From positions 235,100-299,099 of the forward strand of contig CAVRBW010000005.1 in assembly GCA_963719325.1 (NCBI GenBank): a stretch of 64,000 bases of DNA, read 5' to 3'. The notes under the pieces are model-generated. The model worked only from the letters and a program-made list of their open reading frames with translations, had not been told where the DNA came from and ran no database searches. The position numbers and the translations under genes are program-made. This document shows positions 16,754-24,429 of this stretch, in pieces (positions within the stretch are counted from its first letter, which is position 1; every line of letters starts with the position of its first letter). The stretch comes from DATBLE01 sp963719325. Its GTDB lineage: Bacteria > Actinomycetota > Thermoleophilia > Gaiellales > Gaiellaceae.

Positions 16754-17710
16754 CTATGCCGAACCATCGCCAGAATCGGCAGCACCCCGGCCAATCTCTC
16801 CGCGGAACCGGATCGTTGCCTTTCCGCCTTCTTCGCCCTCTGTTACGAGCAGCAATGCGGGGATCCCCCCAATCGTTCCTTCGCCGTGGGCGTACATAAC
16901 CTCACCAAGCCGACGATGCGTCAGTGAGACCTCTGAAACCTGAATCTCCGCTCGTCCACCGACAACGATGTACTGGATGGGATGGAACTCTGTCACGCCG
17001 CCCTCCTCCCACCGGACGAACAATGCTCTCTCTTCACCCAGGTATCGCGCAACCCATGGCGGCCCAACCTGAAGCTCGTACGACGTGGATGTGTCCTCCC
17101 CGATACTCGCGAGACCGGTCTGTTCGATGATCCTCGGCATGTTTGCGTCCATCAAGCCTCGAAGAACCTCAATAAGGGGCCCGACCTCCTCGCCGTCTTC
17201 GAAGAAGATCAGGTGATCCGGTAGCGCTTGGAACCAGACCATTTCCTCTTCGGCCGGTCGACGCACATAAATCCGGGCTCGCTCGGGGGTCAGGGAAATC
17301 AACTTTGGCCAGATAGATCGAAGTTGATTGACCACGACGTAAGCGGGGTCGTCGCCCGACAGTTCCTCTGGCGTGAGAGCAACAACCCCCTCCGCCTCAG
17401 CCAAGCGCCGGGCCTGTCGGCTGAGACCGGCCTCACAGACCAAGACGAGCTTGTCCGTGGGCAGATTCTTGTGCTTGCCGATCATTCCCTCGACCCATGG
17501 GGCAGTGGCCTTCCGCCCGCCCGCCGTGGCCTCAACCGCGACGAGCACCTCGTGACCGGCCGTCTTGGTCCGAACAACAACATCGACTTCTCGCTGCTCG
17601 CCGGTTAGCCGGTTTGTGAGCATCACCGATTCCTCCACGCTCGCCCCATCAGCCATGTGGGCATGGATGATCGCTACGACTTCCTGGAACAGGTTCGACC
17701 GGCGAGGCAC
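16754..17710 (-). CDS. Predicted PD-(D/E)XK-like nuclease-domain protein, unknown role
   Basis: The 318-aa protein starts at a GTG and is fully open. Near residues 35-80 it reads TGEQREVDVVVRTKTAGHEV, then LVAVEATAGGRKATAPWVEG. The E-VDVVV and VAVEA strands with a following charged stretch resemble the catalytic core of restriction-type nucleases, although the last position is Ala rather than Lys or Cys. HKNLPTDKLVLVCEAG then follows, as in related hypothetical nucleases. The C-terminal half has no known domain. It lies directly upstream of the mrr relic on the same strand and may be its functional partner. Confidence 0.55.
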   Translation of the reverse strand: MPRRSNLFQEVVAIIHAHMADGASVEESVMLTNRLTGEQREVDVVVRTKTAGHEVLVAVEATAGGRKATAPWVEGMIGKHKNLPTDKLVLVCEAGLSRQARRLAEAEGVVALTPEELSGDDPAYVVVNQLRSIWPKLISLTPERARIYVRRPAEEEMVWFQALPDHLIFFEDGEEVGPLIEVLRGLMDANMPRIIEQTGLASIGEDTSTSYELQVGPPWVARYLGEERALFVRWEEGGVTEFHPIQYIVVGGRAEIQVSEVSLTHRRLGEVMYAHGEGTIGGIPALLLVTEGEEGGKATIRFRGEIGRGAADSGDGSA

Positions 17711-17746
17711 CGTTCCAGAATGCGCAACGCCGCCTTCCCTCTTTTT

Positions 17747-17783
17747 GTCGAAGTTCCCGGTATTACTGGGCGGGAACTTCGAC
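17747..17783. promoter_or_regulatory. 13-bp perfect inverted repeat upstream of the nuclease-like gene
   Basis: GTCGAAGTTCCCG (17747-17759) is repeated inverted at 17771-17783 with an 11-base spacer. It lies 37-73 bases before the GTG start of the leftward gene. No T-run follows on either strand in the right place, so an operator is more likely than a terminator. Confidence 0.5.
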
Positions 17784-18077
17784 GAGCAGCCGATGGGTCT
17801 TGCGCAGGACTGCGACGAGAGCGCGTACGGCAGCGCCTATCCCGATGCCTACGGACCGCCGGCGGGGGCCGGCGGCCGGGCGACCCTCGCGGGTCACCGC
17901 CCGGCCGCCACCTGCCTCGCCTATGCGGCAGCAGCCATGAGACTCTCTTGCCTTCCCAGACGCGAGCCAGAAGCAGCGAGTACCCTCAGTTGAAGTCGCC
18001 GTCTCGCGACCTGCATCGGTGACACGCAACCCAAGTCTGCGAGCTTCTCGACGTCGACCTGCGTACTGCTTTGGCCC
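17784..18077. other. Intergenic stretch with a very strong hairpin (17871-17909)
   Basis: GGCGGCCGGGCG (17871-17882) and CGCCCGGCCGCC (17898-17909) form a 12-bp stem with an inner ACCC/GGGT stem. There is no T-run. It lies between the Rep relic and the nuclease-like gene and might be an origin-associated or terminator structure. Short frames here (for example CDESAYGSAYPDAYG on the + strand) lack support as genes. Confidence 0.4.
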
Positions 18078-18854
18078 TTAGTAGCTTTCTGCCTCAGCAG
18101 ACGGCTCGAGCTCGAGGAACAGCCGCATGCGCTCTCCCTGCGCGGGTCTGAGCTCATCTGCTTTCACTGACTGGACGATGCGAGCCCGCAGCCGATCGAA
18201 TGGCACTACAACGATCCGGCTCGACTCTGGAACAAGGCTCATGAATCGCTGGCGCCACATCTCCCGGGCGACGAGCGACACGTTTTCGACTGAGAGTGAT
18301 TCAGGGTCGAACCGATGCACAGATTCGACCCGGATCAGCGTATACGGCTCAGGCAGACCTTCGCACTCATCCCGCCTGGCGCGCTCGGCCATCTCTCGGC
18401 CCTTGTCGTAGATGCGACCTCGCTTGTCCCTTCCGGTTCGCGAGAGCATGTACACGGTTCCGATCGGATCCACGCTGGCGTCCGTGCGTCCTCAAGTTTG
18501 GCACTCGACAACCGTGGATTGCGTGAAGGAAGTTCCGCGCTGTCCGCTGGCAGGAGAAGCGTGCGCCGCAGCCACATCAAAGCGAGTCACATACGGCGTC
18601 AGATACGAGAGGACTCCGACCGCCGCGAGCTTGTCGATCGCCCGCCCCACTCGCTCTGTGACCTCACCGATGGGGCACAGTTGGTCTGTAGGAGCCAACT
18701 TCGGGAACAGATAGAGCCGCTTCCGCTCCGGTCGCCAGATAGCCCGATAGCCGAAGGTATGCGCCCATTCGCCCCATGACGCATGCTCCCCGAGCATCGT
18801 TCCGCCATATGCCACCGGCTTCCCGGGAAGGCGCGAGATCTTCTCGACCACCAC
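18078..18854 (-). pseudogene. Rep-like replication initiator with in-frame TGA
   Basis: From a GTG at 18854 (GGAGGGG just upstream) the frame reads AYGGTMLGEHASWGEWAHTF, then IGEVTERVGRAIDKLAAVGV and LTPYVTRFDVAAAH. A TGA stands at 18492-18494. In the same frame it continues VYMLSRTGRDKRGRIYDKGR and LIRVESVHRFDPESL to 18078. The VTRFDV, RIYDKG and R-E-x-x-H-R-F boxes are the order seen in plasmid and phage replication initiators of the Rep_trans-like group, where they form the nicking-joining core. One nonsense codon inactivates the gene unless it is read through. Confidence 0.6.
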
Positions 18855-19146
18855 TCCCCTCCAAGCATGCGAGGACGAGCTTCACCCTGATCGAGCTCCT
18901 CATGGTGATGATCTCCGGGAGCTGCACTTCCACCTACGCCGCCCAACGTTCCTCGTTCTCTTCAAGCGCGGCGGCGATCCTCGCGTATCCTGATCGCCGC
19001 GATAAAGAAACCCACCGCCGTCCCGGCGTACCTCAGTTCGACATCGGCGCACGCTCGTCGTGCCAGGCAGCGAGAATCACGTACTCCCGGCCCGATCACG
19101 AAGCACCTGCGCAGCGCCATTCCGTCCGTGAAGCCTATCTGGGTAC
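18855..19146. other. Divergent intergenic region between the Rep relic and the repeat protein
   Basis: About 290 bases with no convincing gene or hairpin. It should hold the promoters of both divergent genes, but no clear -10/-35 pair was found. Confidence 0.4.
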
Positions 19147-19958
19147 ATGCTCTCCGCCCAGGATTTGAAGGTCATGCAGAGCATGCAGCGCGATGCTCAG
19201 AGGCAAGCCGAGCAAGTTAGGCGCGCCGTGCTCGCCGCAGGCGGCCTCGAAGGCATCCAGGACGCAGCCCGGCAGGTCACCACATTCAGCAAAGCGGTGC
19301 TCAGCGCTAGCGGCTTCGAAGGCATTCAGGACGCAACCCGGCAGGCCGACACGCTCAGCAAGTCCGTCCTTGCCGCTGGCGGCTTCGAGAGCATCCAGCA
19401 AGCGGCTCGACAACAGATCGACACACTCAGCAAAGCGGTGCTCGGCGCTAGCGGCTTCGAAGGCATTCAGGACGCAACCCGGCAGGCCGACACGCTCAGC
19501 AAGTCCGTCCTTGCCGCTGGCAGCTTCGAGAGCATCCAGCAAGCGGCTCGACAACAGATCGACACAGACAGCAAGGCGAATGCTCGGCGCACCGGCTACG
19601 AAGGGATGAAAGCCGCAATCCGGCGAGCCCGATACGCTGCAGGAAGTCCGTCCTTGCCGTTGGCGGCTTCGAGAGCATCCAGCAAGCAGCTCGACAACAG
19701 ATCGACACACTCAGCAAAGCCGTGCTTGCGGCCGACGGATTGAGTTCCCTCAAACGCGAGATCGAGGCCGCGCTTCTCGCCGCGAACGTGACGGTTGTCT
19801 CGGGATCGAAGACTCGAAGCGCCACCCAGTACTGCCTGACATTGCGAAAGGTGATCGAGGGAACCGAGAGGGCCCAGCATCACCTGCTGAGCCATCCTCG
19901 CTGCGATGGCCGGCGCCAGTACGCAGACGACCTTGTGAGCCACAAGAACGCCAAGTGA
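19147..19958 (+). pseudogene. Tandem-repeat helical protein of element 2, frameshifted
   Basis: From ATG 19147 the protein begins SAQDLKVMQSMQRDAQRQAE and then consists of repeats such as ASGFEGIQDATRQADTLSKS and AAGGFESIQQAARQQIDTLS. Near 19640 the frame is lost, and another frame continues the same repeat (GGFESIQQAARQQIDTLSKA), then LKREIEAALLAANVTVVSG to a TGA at 19958. The repeats are amphipathic and probably form a rod or coiled structure. I do not recognise the family. It is divergent from the Rep relic. The minus strand is open across the repeats too, but that is a by-product of the repeat. Confidence 0.6.
19294..19575 (+). repeat. Two near-identical 141-bp tandem repeats (47 codons each)
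   Basis: The unit starting GCGGTGCTCAGCGC at 19294 recurs at 19435 with only a few base changes. A third, partial copy lies near 19640-19715. Each unit holds two related sub-repeats of about 23 residues. The near identity points to a recent duplication. Confidence 0.85.
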
Positions 19959-20167
19959 CAAGTATCGACGGGCTGTCTTCCCCCCACCACGAGCGCCAGA
20001 CCTCCTTGACTGGCTCGCCGAACATCCCTTCGGCGACCCGCCGGACTAGGCGCTTATCCCGCGCTAGATCAGCCAGTCTCACGACGTGCCCGATCCGGGT
20101 TACGCGCCTTTAGCTCTTCGAGTTTCCGGCGAAGTGGCTCAGGAAGAGCCGACTGAGGGGACACGGA
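19959..20167. other. Right end of element 2, nothing recognised
   Basis: About 200 bases between the repeat protein and attR with no supported gene. A small hairpin (GGCTCAGGAAGAGCC) lies near 20137-20151 just before attR. Confidence 0.4.
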
Positions 20168-20187
20168 TTCGAATCCCGTATGCGCCT
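20168..20187 (+). repeat. attR of element 2
   Basis: These 20 bases are identical to the 3' end of tRNA-Glu (14296-14315). The base just before differs (GGA here, GGG in the tRNA), and no other tRNA parts are present. Confidence 0.88.
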
Positions 20188-20475
20188 TTCCGGGGGTGCA
20201 TGGACAAGCCGTTTTGGCTCAACCATGCAAGCCAGCTGTGCCGGGGATGCCGGAAATGCTCGCTCCATGCTGTCCCGGTGCTACCTCGGAATCTTGCCGA
20301 ATGAGGCAACGGCCGGCCGCGGGGTCGAACACATCGCCGCCCGGACGAGCGCTTCCCCCGCAATGCCGGGCCCACAGGAAGCTAGAAGCTCCGACCTTCT
20401 GCCTAGTGACCTCTTCGGCCAGCCCTGGACCCTCTCGCTGGGAGCCCTGGCTCACGGGCACGCAGCAGCCGGCCC
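20188..20475. other. Region after attR with no gene recognised
   Basis: Frames are open on both strands here but are rich in Pro, Ala, Cys and Arg with no motif or start support. It may contain remains of older insertions. Confidence 0.35.
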
Positions 20476-20625
20476 ATGAGCGAGCCGCAAGCGATCGACA
20501 ACGCGAACCAGGCGCCGATCGCCATAGCGATGAGCGTTGGGCCACTGGGCGTAGCGGCTAGACCATACGACATTGATCGGACCCCGGCGTCACACTGGGC
20601 GCTGCTCAGGCAAGTCGTCGAGTAG
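20476..20625 (+). CDS. Small open frame of unknown function (49 aa)
   Basis: ATG to TAG, with chromosome-like codon use. The peptide reads MSEPQAIDNANQAPIAIAMS, then PYDIDRTPASHWALLRQVVE. No ribosome site is obvious and the family is unknown. It could be the tail of a lost gene. Confidence 0.3.
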   Translation: MSEPQAIDNANQAPIAIAMSVGPLGVAARPYDIDRTPASHWALLRQVVE

Positions 20626-20658
20626 CCGCAGCGAGCGCAGGCGAGGAGAGGAAAGGGG

Positions 20659-20687
20659 TTGACGCTCTTGCGTCCACAACCTAGAAC
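20659..20687 (+). promoter_or_regulatory. Possible sigma70-type promoter
   Basis: TTGACG (20659-20664) is followed after 17 bases by TAGAAC (20682-20687). It points toward the small lipoprotein gene at 20971. A CCTAGG...CCTAGG inverted repeat near 20770 lies between them. Confidence 0.35.
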
Positions 20688-20970
20688 GTGAAGACAGGGC
20701 CTAGGAGTTGCCCTTGGGAAGGTCCGGCTAGGTATTGCCGCTCTTGGAGGGGAGGTATGTAGTCCGGAGATCCTAGGAAGGCTCCTAGGCCCGTTCCTTT
20801 CTCAGCTGCCTGGTCGCTCGTTCGGCCATGGCCGAAGCGTCGAATACGGCTGCTCGTGTCGCGGACCGCTGGGTCTGATCTCCGGAAAGATAGGCCGTTC
20901 GGCCCATGGCGCACCCAACTTGAGCGGTTCGACAATAGAAGCCGCCCGATTGGGCGTGAAGGTCTAACCG

Positions 20971-21174
20971 ATGCGGCGCAAAATGAGAAAGCTCCTTACG
21001 GTCATTGCGACTCTGTCCGTCATTGCCGCCTGCAGCACGACCGCGGGTGCGACCGTTCGGAGGTCGTCTGCCCAGCCGAGCTGCACCTCGGGAGCATCCT
21101 CGATTACCGCCACATATGTAGATGGTCACGTCGTTGTGTCGATGCCACGAACGTCTGGCTGTGCCACGCGATAG
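20971..21174 (+). CDS. Small secreted or lipoprotein-like protein (67 aa)
   Basis: A GAAGG site lies 8 bases before the ATG. The product starts MRRKMRKLLTVIATLSVIAA then CSTTAG, a signal peptide with a lipobox-like IAAC, so it may be anchored outside the membrane. The mature part is about 45 residues with two further Cys and no known domain. Its end overlaps the convergent minus-strand gene by about 48 bp. Confidence 0.5.
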   Translation: MRRKMRKLLTVIATLSVIAACSTTAGATVRRSSAQPSCTSGASSITATYVDGHVVVSMPRTSGCATR

Positions 21175-21755
21175 GCGATCCTGCGGCACGCTGTACTCGT
21201 CGCTCGTTCCGTCGCTCGTTCCGCCATGGCTTGAAGGATCGACAGCGCCTCAGCGTGCCCGCGCCCACCGAGCGCCGCGAGCGCCGACGCAGCCGATGCG
21301 GCCTCATCGAGTGACAGGCTGGGATCTTCGTCGAGCAGTCGGCGCAGCGTTCGCGCCGCGTAGCGCGAGTGGCTCTCGGGGTCCCTCACGGCAACCATTG
21401 CGGTGAGGGCGAGCTCCTCCGCGAGCGTAATCGTCCACTCGGCTCTCGCATTTGCTGCAGCGGCCACGTCCTCCCGCTCGATCGCCTCCCATAGGATGGA
21501 TCGAGCACGAGCCTGCGCTTCGCTCCGGACTGCATCCGCTGAGGGCACGCCGCCCGCGTCTCCTTGCGGCGGCTCGCCCGGAATGTTCGGGCAGAACTCG
21601 CAGCTTCCCACTCCGCCGCAGACTGCGCAGACAGGCACGCTCCCCTCCGTGGGAATGCCGCTCTCCTGATCGGTTGCGCTATCCGGCCGGGACAAAAAGG
21701 TCCCTCTCGAAGGTCTCGTCTCTCCTCCGACTTGACATGCCCTCGTCTGCGCCAC
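21126..21755 (-). CDS. Hypothetical protein with an N-terminal Cys cluster
   Basis: The 209-aa frame contains VCAVCGGVGSCEFCPNIPGE (about residues 42-61), a four-Cys cluster suited to one zinc ion. The rest is Ala/Glu-rich and helical (EAQARARSILWEAIEREDVA, RLLDEDPSLSLDEAASAASA). It is not a family I can name. The start may be further in, since the first 35 residues look unstructured. Its 3' end overlaps the convergent lipoprotein-like gene. Confidence 0.5.
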   Translation of the reverse strand: MAQTRACQVGGETRPSRGTFLSRPDSATDQESGIPTEGSVPVCAVCGGVGSCEFCPNIPGEPPQGDAGGVPSADAVRSEAQARARSILWEAIEREDVAAAANARAEWTITLAEELALTAMVAVRDPESHSRYAARTLRRLLDEDPSLSLDEAASAASALAALGGRGHAEALSILQAMAERATERATSTACRRIAYRVAQPDVRGIDTTT

Positions 21756-21800
21756 GCAGCGTCCCCCGCGCGAGGGATCCCAACTCGTTGCGAACTGCGT

Positions 21801-22235
21801 CTAGGCGGGCCGCTCTTCTCGCAACGGAGGCGCGACAAGATCGTCCTCGCGCTCGATGCCGTCCGGGAGGGACAGCCACGCATACCGGCGCGACTCCCAG
21901 ACCGAGACGGTCGGCTGCGGGAACGACGGGTCGGCGAACGCGCCGATCGGGACGGCGATCGTGTCCGTCCAGCCCTCGGTCGTCCAGAAGACCGTGGCAC
22001 CGCAGTCGGGGCAGAAGCGAAACGTCCTCTCCTCGCCGGCGTCCGAGATGCGGACGTACTCGGTGTACCGGCCGGCGATGTCGACCTGATCCTTCGGCCA
22101 GCGCGCCTGCATCCCGAAAGCGCTGCCGGTCCGCCGCTGGCACGCGAGGCAGTGGCACATCGAGATCCGGACCGGGTCTCCCTCCACCGTCAGGCGAAGT
22201 TGCCCGCAGCTACAGAAGGCCTTCCGCGAGCCCAC
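21801..22235 (-). CDS. GFA-family protein (glutathione-dependent formaldehyde-activating-like)
   Basis: The 144-aa protein has the zinc-binding pattern of the family: CSCG near the start, CHCLACQRRTGSAFG (about residues 27-41) and FCPDCGATVFW (about residue 74). These Cys positions bind two zinc ions. Many members are not true glutathione-formaldehyde enzymes, so the reaction is unknown. It is a single gene on the minus strand. Confidence 0.85.
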   Translation of the reverse strand: MGSRKAFCSCGQLRLTVEGDPVRISMCHCLACQRRTGSAFGMQARWPKDQVDIAGRYTEYVRISDAGEERTFRFCPDCGATVFWTTEGWTDTIAVPIGAFADPSFPQPTVSVWESRRYAWLSLPDGIEREDDLVAPPLREERPA

Positions 22236-22319
22236 GTCCCGATCCTACGAGACAGGCTCTATTCCCCGCCCCCATCGGAGGGGCGGTCAGCCGTCCCGTC
22301 GCGCGTCAGCGACGCGCTG

Positions 22320-22448
22320 TCACGGTAGACGGTCCACGGGACGGAACTTCATCCACGTGAACTCGAACACCGCTGCGGAGATGGCGAGAGCGCCGAGGAA
22401 GCCGATCCCACCCACGATGAGTAGAACCCATGCCCAGAGAGGCATCAT
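22320..22448 (-). CDS. Small single-pass membrane protein (42 aa)
   Basis: The minus strand reads ATGATG with an AGGGGGT site 1-3 bases upstream. The peptide MMPLWAWVLLIVGGIGFLGA then LAISAAVFEFTWMKFRPVDR forms one transmembrane helix with a short charged tail. No family is known, but the ribosome site and membrane helix make it credible. Confidence 0.5.
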   Translation of the reverse strand: MMPLWAWVLLIVGGIGFLGALAISAAVFEFTWMKFRPVDRLP

Positions 22449-22541
22449 TACCCCCTTGTTCGGAGTACTGATCAGCAATGATCGTGCCGGGAGGGTCCGC
22501 GGGCATCGGCAGAAACACGTAGATCTCGACTCCGAGTAGAG

Positions 22542-22556
22542 CTAGGCATTGCCTAG
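22542..22556. promoter_or_regulatory. Palindrome upstream of modA
   Basis: CTAGGCA-T-TGCCTAG is a perfect 7-bp inverted repeat 48-62 bases before the modA start. It could bind a dimeric regulator, for example a molybdate or repressor-type protein; the identity is unknown. Confidence 0.4.
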
Positions 22557-22603
22557 GCAAGCCTTGACGGACTTCCGTTTGCCTCACTAGCGTCGGCCTT
22601 GCG

Positions 22604-23353
22604 ATGCGATCTCGTCTCTTCCTGCTCGCTGCCGTCGTCGCGGCCCTGCTGCCCAGCTCGGTCTCGGCGCACGCCGACCAGACCGGGCGCCTGAGCGTCT
22701 TCGCGGCGGCGTCTCTCACCGAGGCCTTCCCCGCGGTCGACGGTCGGCCCCGGTACAACTTCGGCGGCTCGGATCAGCTGGCGTTCCAGATCCAGCAAGG
22801 CGCACCGGCGGACGTGTTCGCGGCCGCGAGCCCGAAGTACCCGGAGCAGCTCTACCAGCAGGGGCTCGTGCAGAAGCCGATTCGATTCGCGACGAACACG
22901 CTCGTCCTGATCGTTCCGAAGTCGAACCCGGGCGCCATTCACTCCGTGATCGATCTGACCAAGCCCGGCGTCAAGCTCGTGGTCGGCGACGCAGGGGTCC
23001 CGGTCGGCTCCTACACCCGCACCGTGCTGAACAACCTGGGGATCTCGGCGGCGGTGCTGAAGAACGTCGTCAGCCAGGAGACCGACGTCAAAGGCGTGGT
23101 CGGCAAGGTCGTCCTCGGCCAGGCGGACGCAGGCTTCGTCTACGCGACCGACGTGAAGCCCGTTCTCGGCAAGGTCGCCGTGATCCGGCTCCGCGAGTCG
23201 GCCCAGCCTCACGTCGTCTACGAGGTCGCCGTGGTCAAGAACGCTCCGCACCTGCAGGCCGCCTACGCGTTCGTCACCCGGTTGATCCGCACTCGGGGTC
23301 AGCGAGCGCTCATGAGGTACGGCTTCGGGCCGCGGCCGAAGCCCGCCCGCTAG
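22604..23353 (+). CDS. modA: Molybdate ABC transporter substrate-binding protein
   Basis: The 249-aa protein has a Sec signal peptide (MRSRLFLLAAVVAALLPSSV, cleavage near SAHA). The ModA core follows: LSVFAAASLTEAFPAV, FGGSDQLAFQIQQGAPADVF and DAGVPVGSYTRTVL (oxyanion-binding). QADAGFVYATDV then precedes the C-terminus. It captures molybdate outside the membrane for ModB/ModC. No modB or modC follows; the next genes are on the other strand. Confidence 0.88.
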   Translation: MRSRLFLLAAVVAALLPSSVSAHADQTGRLSVFAAASLTEAFPAVDGRPRYNFGGSDQLAFQIQQGAPADVFAAASPKYPEQLYQQGLVQKPIRFATNTLVLIVPKSNPGAIHSVIDLTKPGVKLVVGDAGVPVGSYTRTVLNNLGISAAVLKNVVSQETDVKGVVGKVVLGQADAGFVYATDVKPVLGKVAVIRLRESAQPHVVYEVAVVKNAPHLQAAYAFVTRLIRTRGQRALMRYGFGPRPKPAR

Positions 23354-23438
23354 ACCGGCCGAGCCGCTCCGCTGCGGCAGCACCGCGGACGAGGCACCTG
23401 TGCCCGTCTCGTCGTCTCAAGGAGAGGGTCACAAGTCG

Positions 23439-23727
23439 ATGAAGAAGATCACCGCGCTCGCGGCCCTCTGCTGTGCGCTCGTTCAAGAAGATCCAGCGGC
23501 TCGTTCCCCCCGCCTCGCGACCGGGCACGCGCTGGTCGTCAGGCTGACCGGACAGCAGGAGGTCTTGCTCAACCAGGTCGTCGCCGAGATCGCCGCCGGC
23601 AAGGATCCGGAGACGACGATCGACGCAGCCGATCCCGCGCTCACGCGGCTCTCGAACAGGGAGCAGGCACCTGGCCGCAGATGGGCGTCGCCGAGTGCGC
23701 GAAGAGCGCCTGGAAGCCGAGCTCTAG
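23439..23727 (+). pseudogene. Possible broken small secreted protein gene
   Basis: An AAGGAGAGGG site precedes ATG 23439. The frame begins MKKITALAALCCALV and later reads QQEVLLNQVVAEIAAGKDPE, which looks coding. The reading then needs another frame (QMGVAECAKSA, ending at TAG 23725). It overlaps the end of the convergent cysE by 4 bp. It may be a frameshifted gene of a short exported protein; no family is recognised. Confidence 0.28.
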
Positions 23728-24419
23728 ATCGAGAAGTCTTCGACTCCGAGCCAGACGCCGTGATCGGCCCGGTAGGGCCCTTCGCGGACGTGTCCGCCGA
23801 GCTGCTGCTCGACAACCTCGACGCGCGCGATCAGGTCGACGATCGCCTCGCCGAGGACGTCGGGGAGGAGCGCGTGCTCGAGATCCGGCCGGCGCTCCCG
23901 CTCGCCGCTCCGAGCGACGATCTCGCCCGGAACGCCGACGACGACCGAGTCGGCGGGCACCGGCTTGACGACGACCGCGTTCGCGCCGATGCGGCTGCAG
24001 TCGCCGACCTCGATCGCGCCGAGGATCTTCGCGCCGGCGCCGACGACGACGCAGTCACCGAGGGTCGGGTGGCGCTTCCCGTGCCCCCGGCTGGTGCCGC
24101 CGAGCGTGACCCCGTGGTACAGCGTCACGTCGACGCCCAGCTCGGCCGTTTCGCCGATCACCACGCCCATGCCGTGATCGATGAACAGTCCCGGCCCGAT
24201 TCGGGCAGCCGGATGGATCTCGATTCCTGTCAGCGCGCGCATCAGGACGGAAAGCCAACGGGCGAGGAGCTTGAGGCGCGCATTCCAGAGCGCGTGCGCG
24301 ATTCGATGGCCCCAGACGGCCCAGAGCCCCGGGTAGCAGAGCACGACCTCGAGACGGCTTCGCGCGGCAGGATCGCGCTCCAGCACCGCCCTGATGTCGC
24401 GCCTCATCTTGCCGAGCAC
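23724..24419 (-). CDS. cysE: Serine O-acetyltransferase
   Basis: CysE makes O-acetylserine from serine and acetyl-CoA for cysteine synthesis. The 231-aa protein has the N-terminal helical part (MLGKMRRDIRAVLERDPAAR). The left-handed beta-helix follows with GIEIHPAARIGPGLFIDHGM, then GVVIGETAELGVDVTLYHGV, TLGGTSRGHGKRHPTLGD and GAKILGAIEVGDCSRIGANA. The catalytic His and Asp lie in FIDHGMG and the PTLGD loop. It follows cysK by 10 bp on the same strand. The 55-residue tail after VPGEIVARSG is longer than usual. Confidence 0.95.
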   Translation of the reverse strand: MLGKMRRDIRAVLERDPAARSRLEVVLCYPGLWAVWGHRIAHALWNARLKLLARWLSVLMRALTGIEIHPAARIGPGLFIDHGMGVVIGETAELGVDVTLYHGVTLGGTSRGHGKRHPTLGDCVVVGAGAKILGAIEVGDCSRIGANAVVVKPVPADSVVVGVPGEIVARSGERERRPDLEHALLPDVLGEAIVDLIARVEVVEQQLGGHVREGPYRADHGVWLGVEDFSI

Positions 24420-24429
24420 GCCGTTCTCC

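Larger units (their letters stand above)
14296..20187. mobile_element. Integrative element 2 in tRNA-Glu (5.9 kb), partly decayed
   Basis: Bounded by 20-bp att repeats, it contains a tyrosine integrase next to the tRNA, two small helix-turn-helix-type genes, an Mrr-type endonuclease, a second nuclease-like gene, a Rep-like protein and a repeat protein. The integrase, Mrr gene, Rep gene and repeat protein each carry one or two single-site lesions, while the nuclease-like gene and small regulators are open. The gene set suggests a small replicating integrative element or plasmid with a restriction-type defence load. Confidence 0.82.

Noticed and set aside
19135..19710. 191-codon minus-strand frame across the tandem repeats
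   Set aside because: A repeat with a length divisible by three keeps several frames open; the plus frame has a better start and helical repeat pattern.
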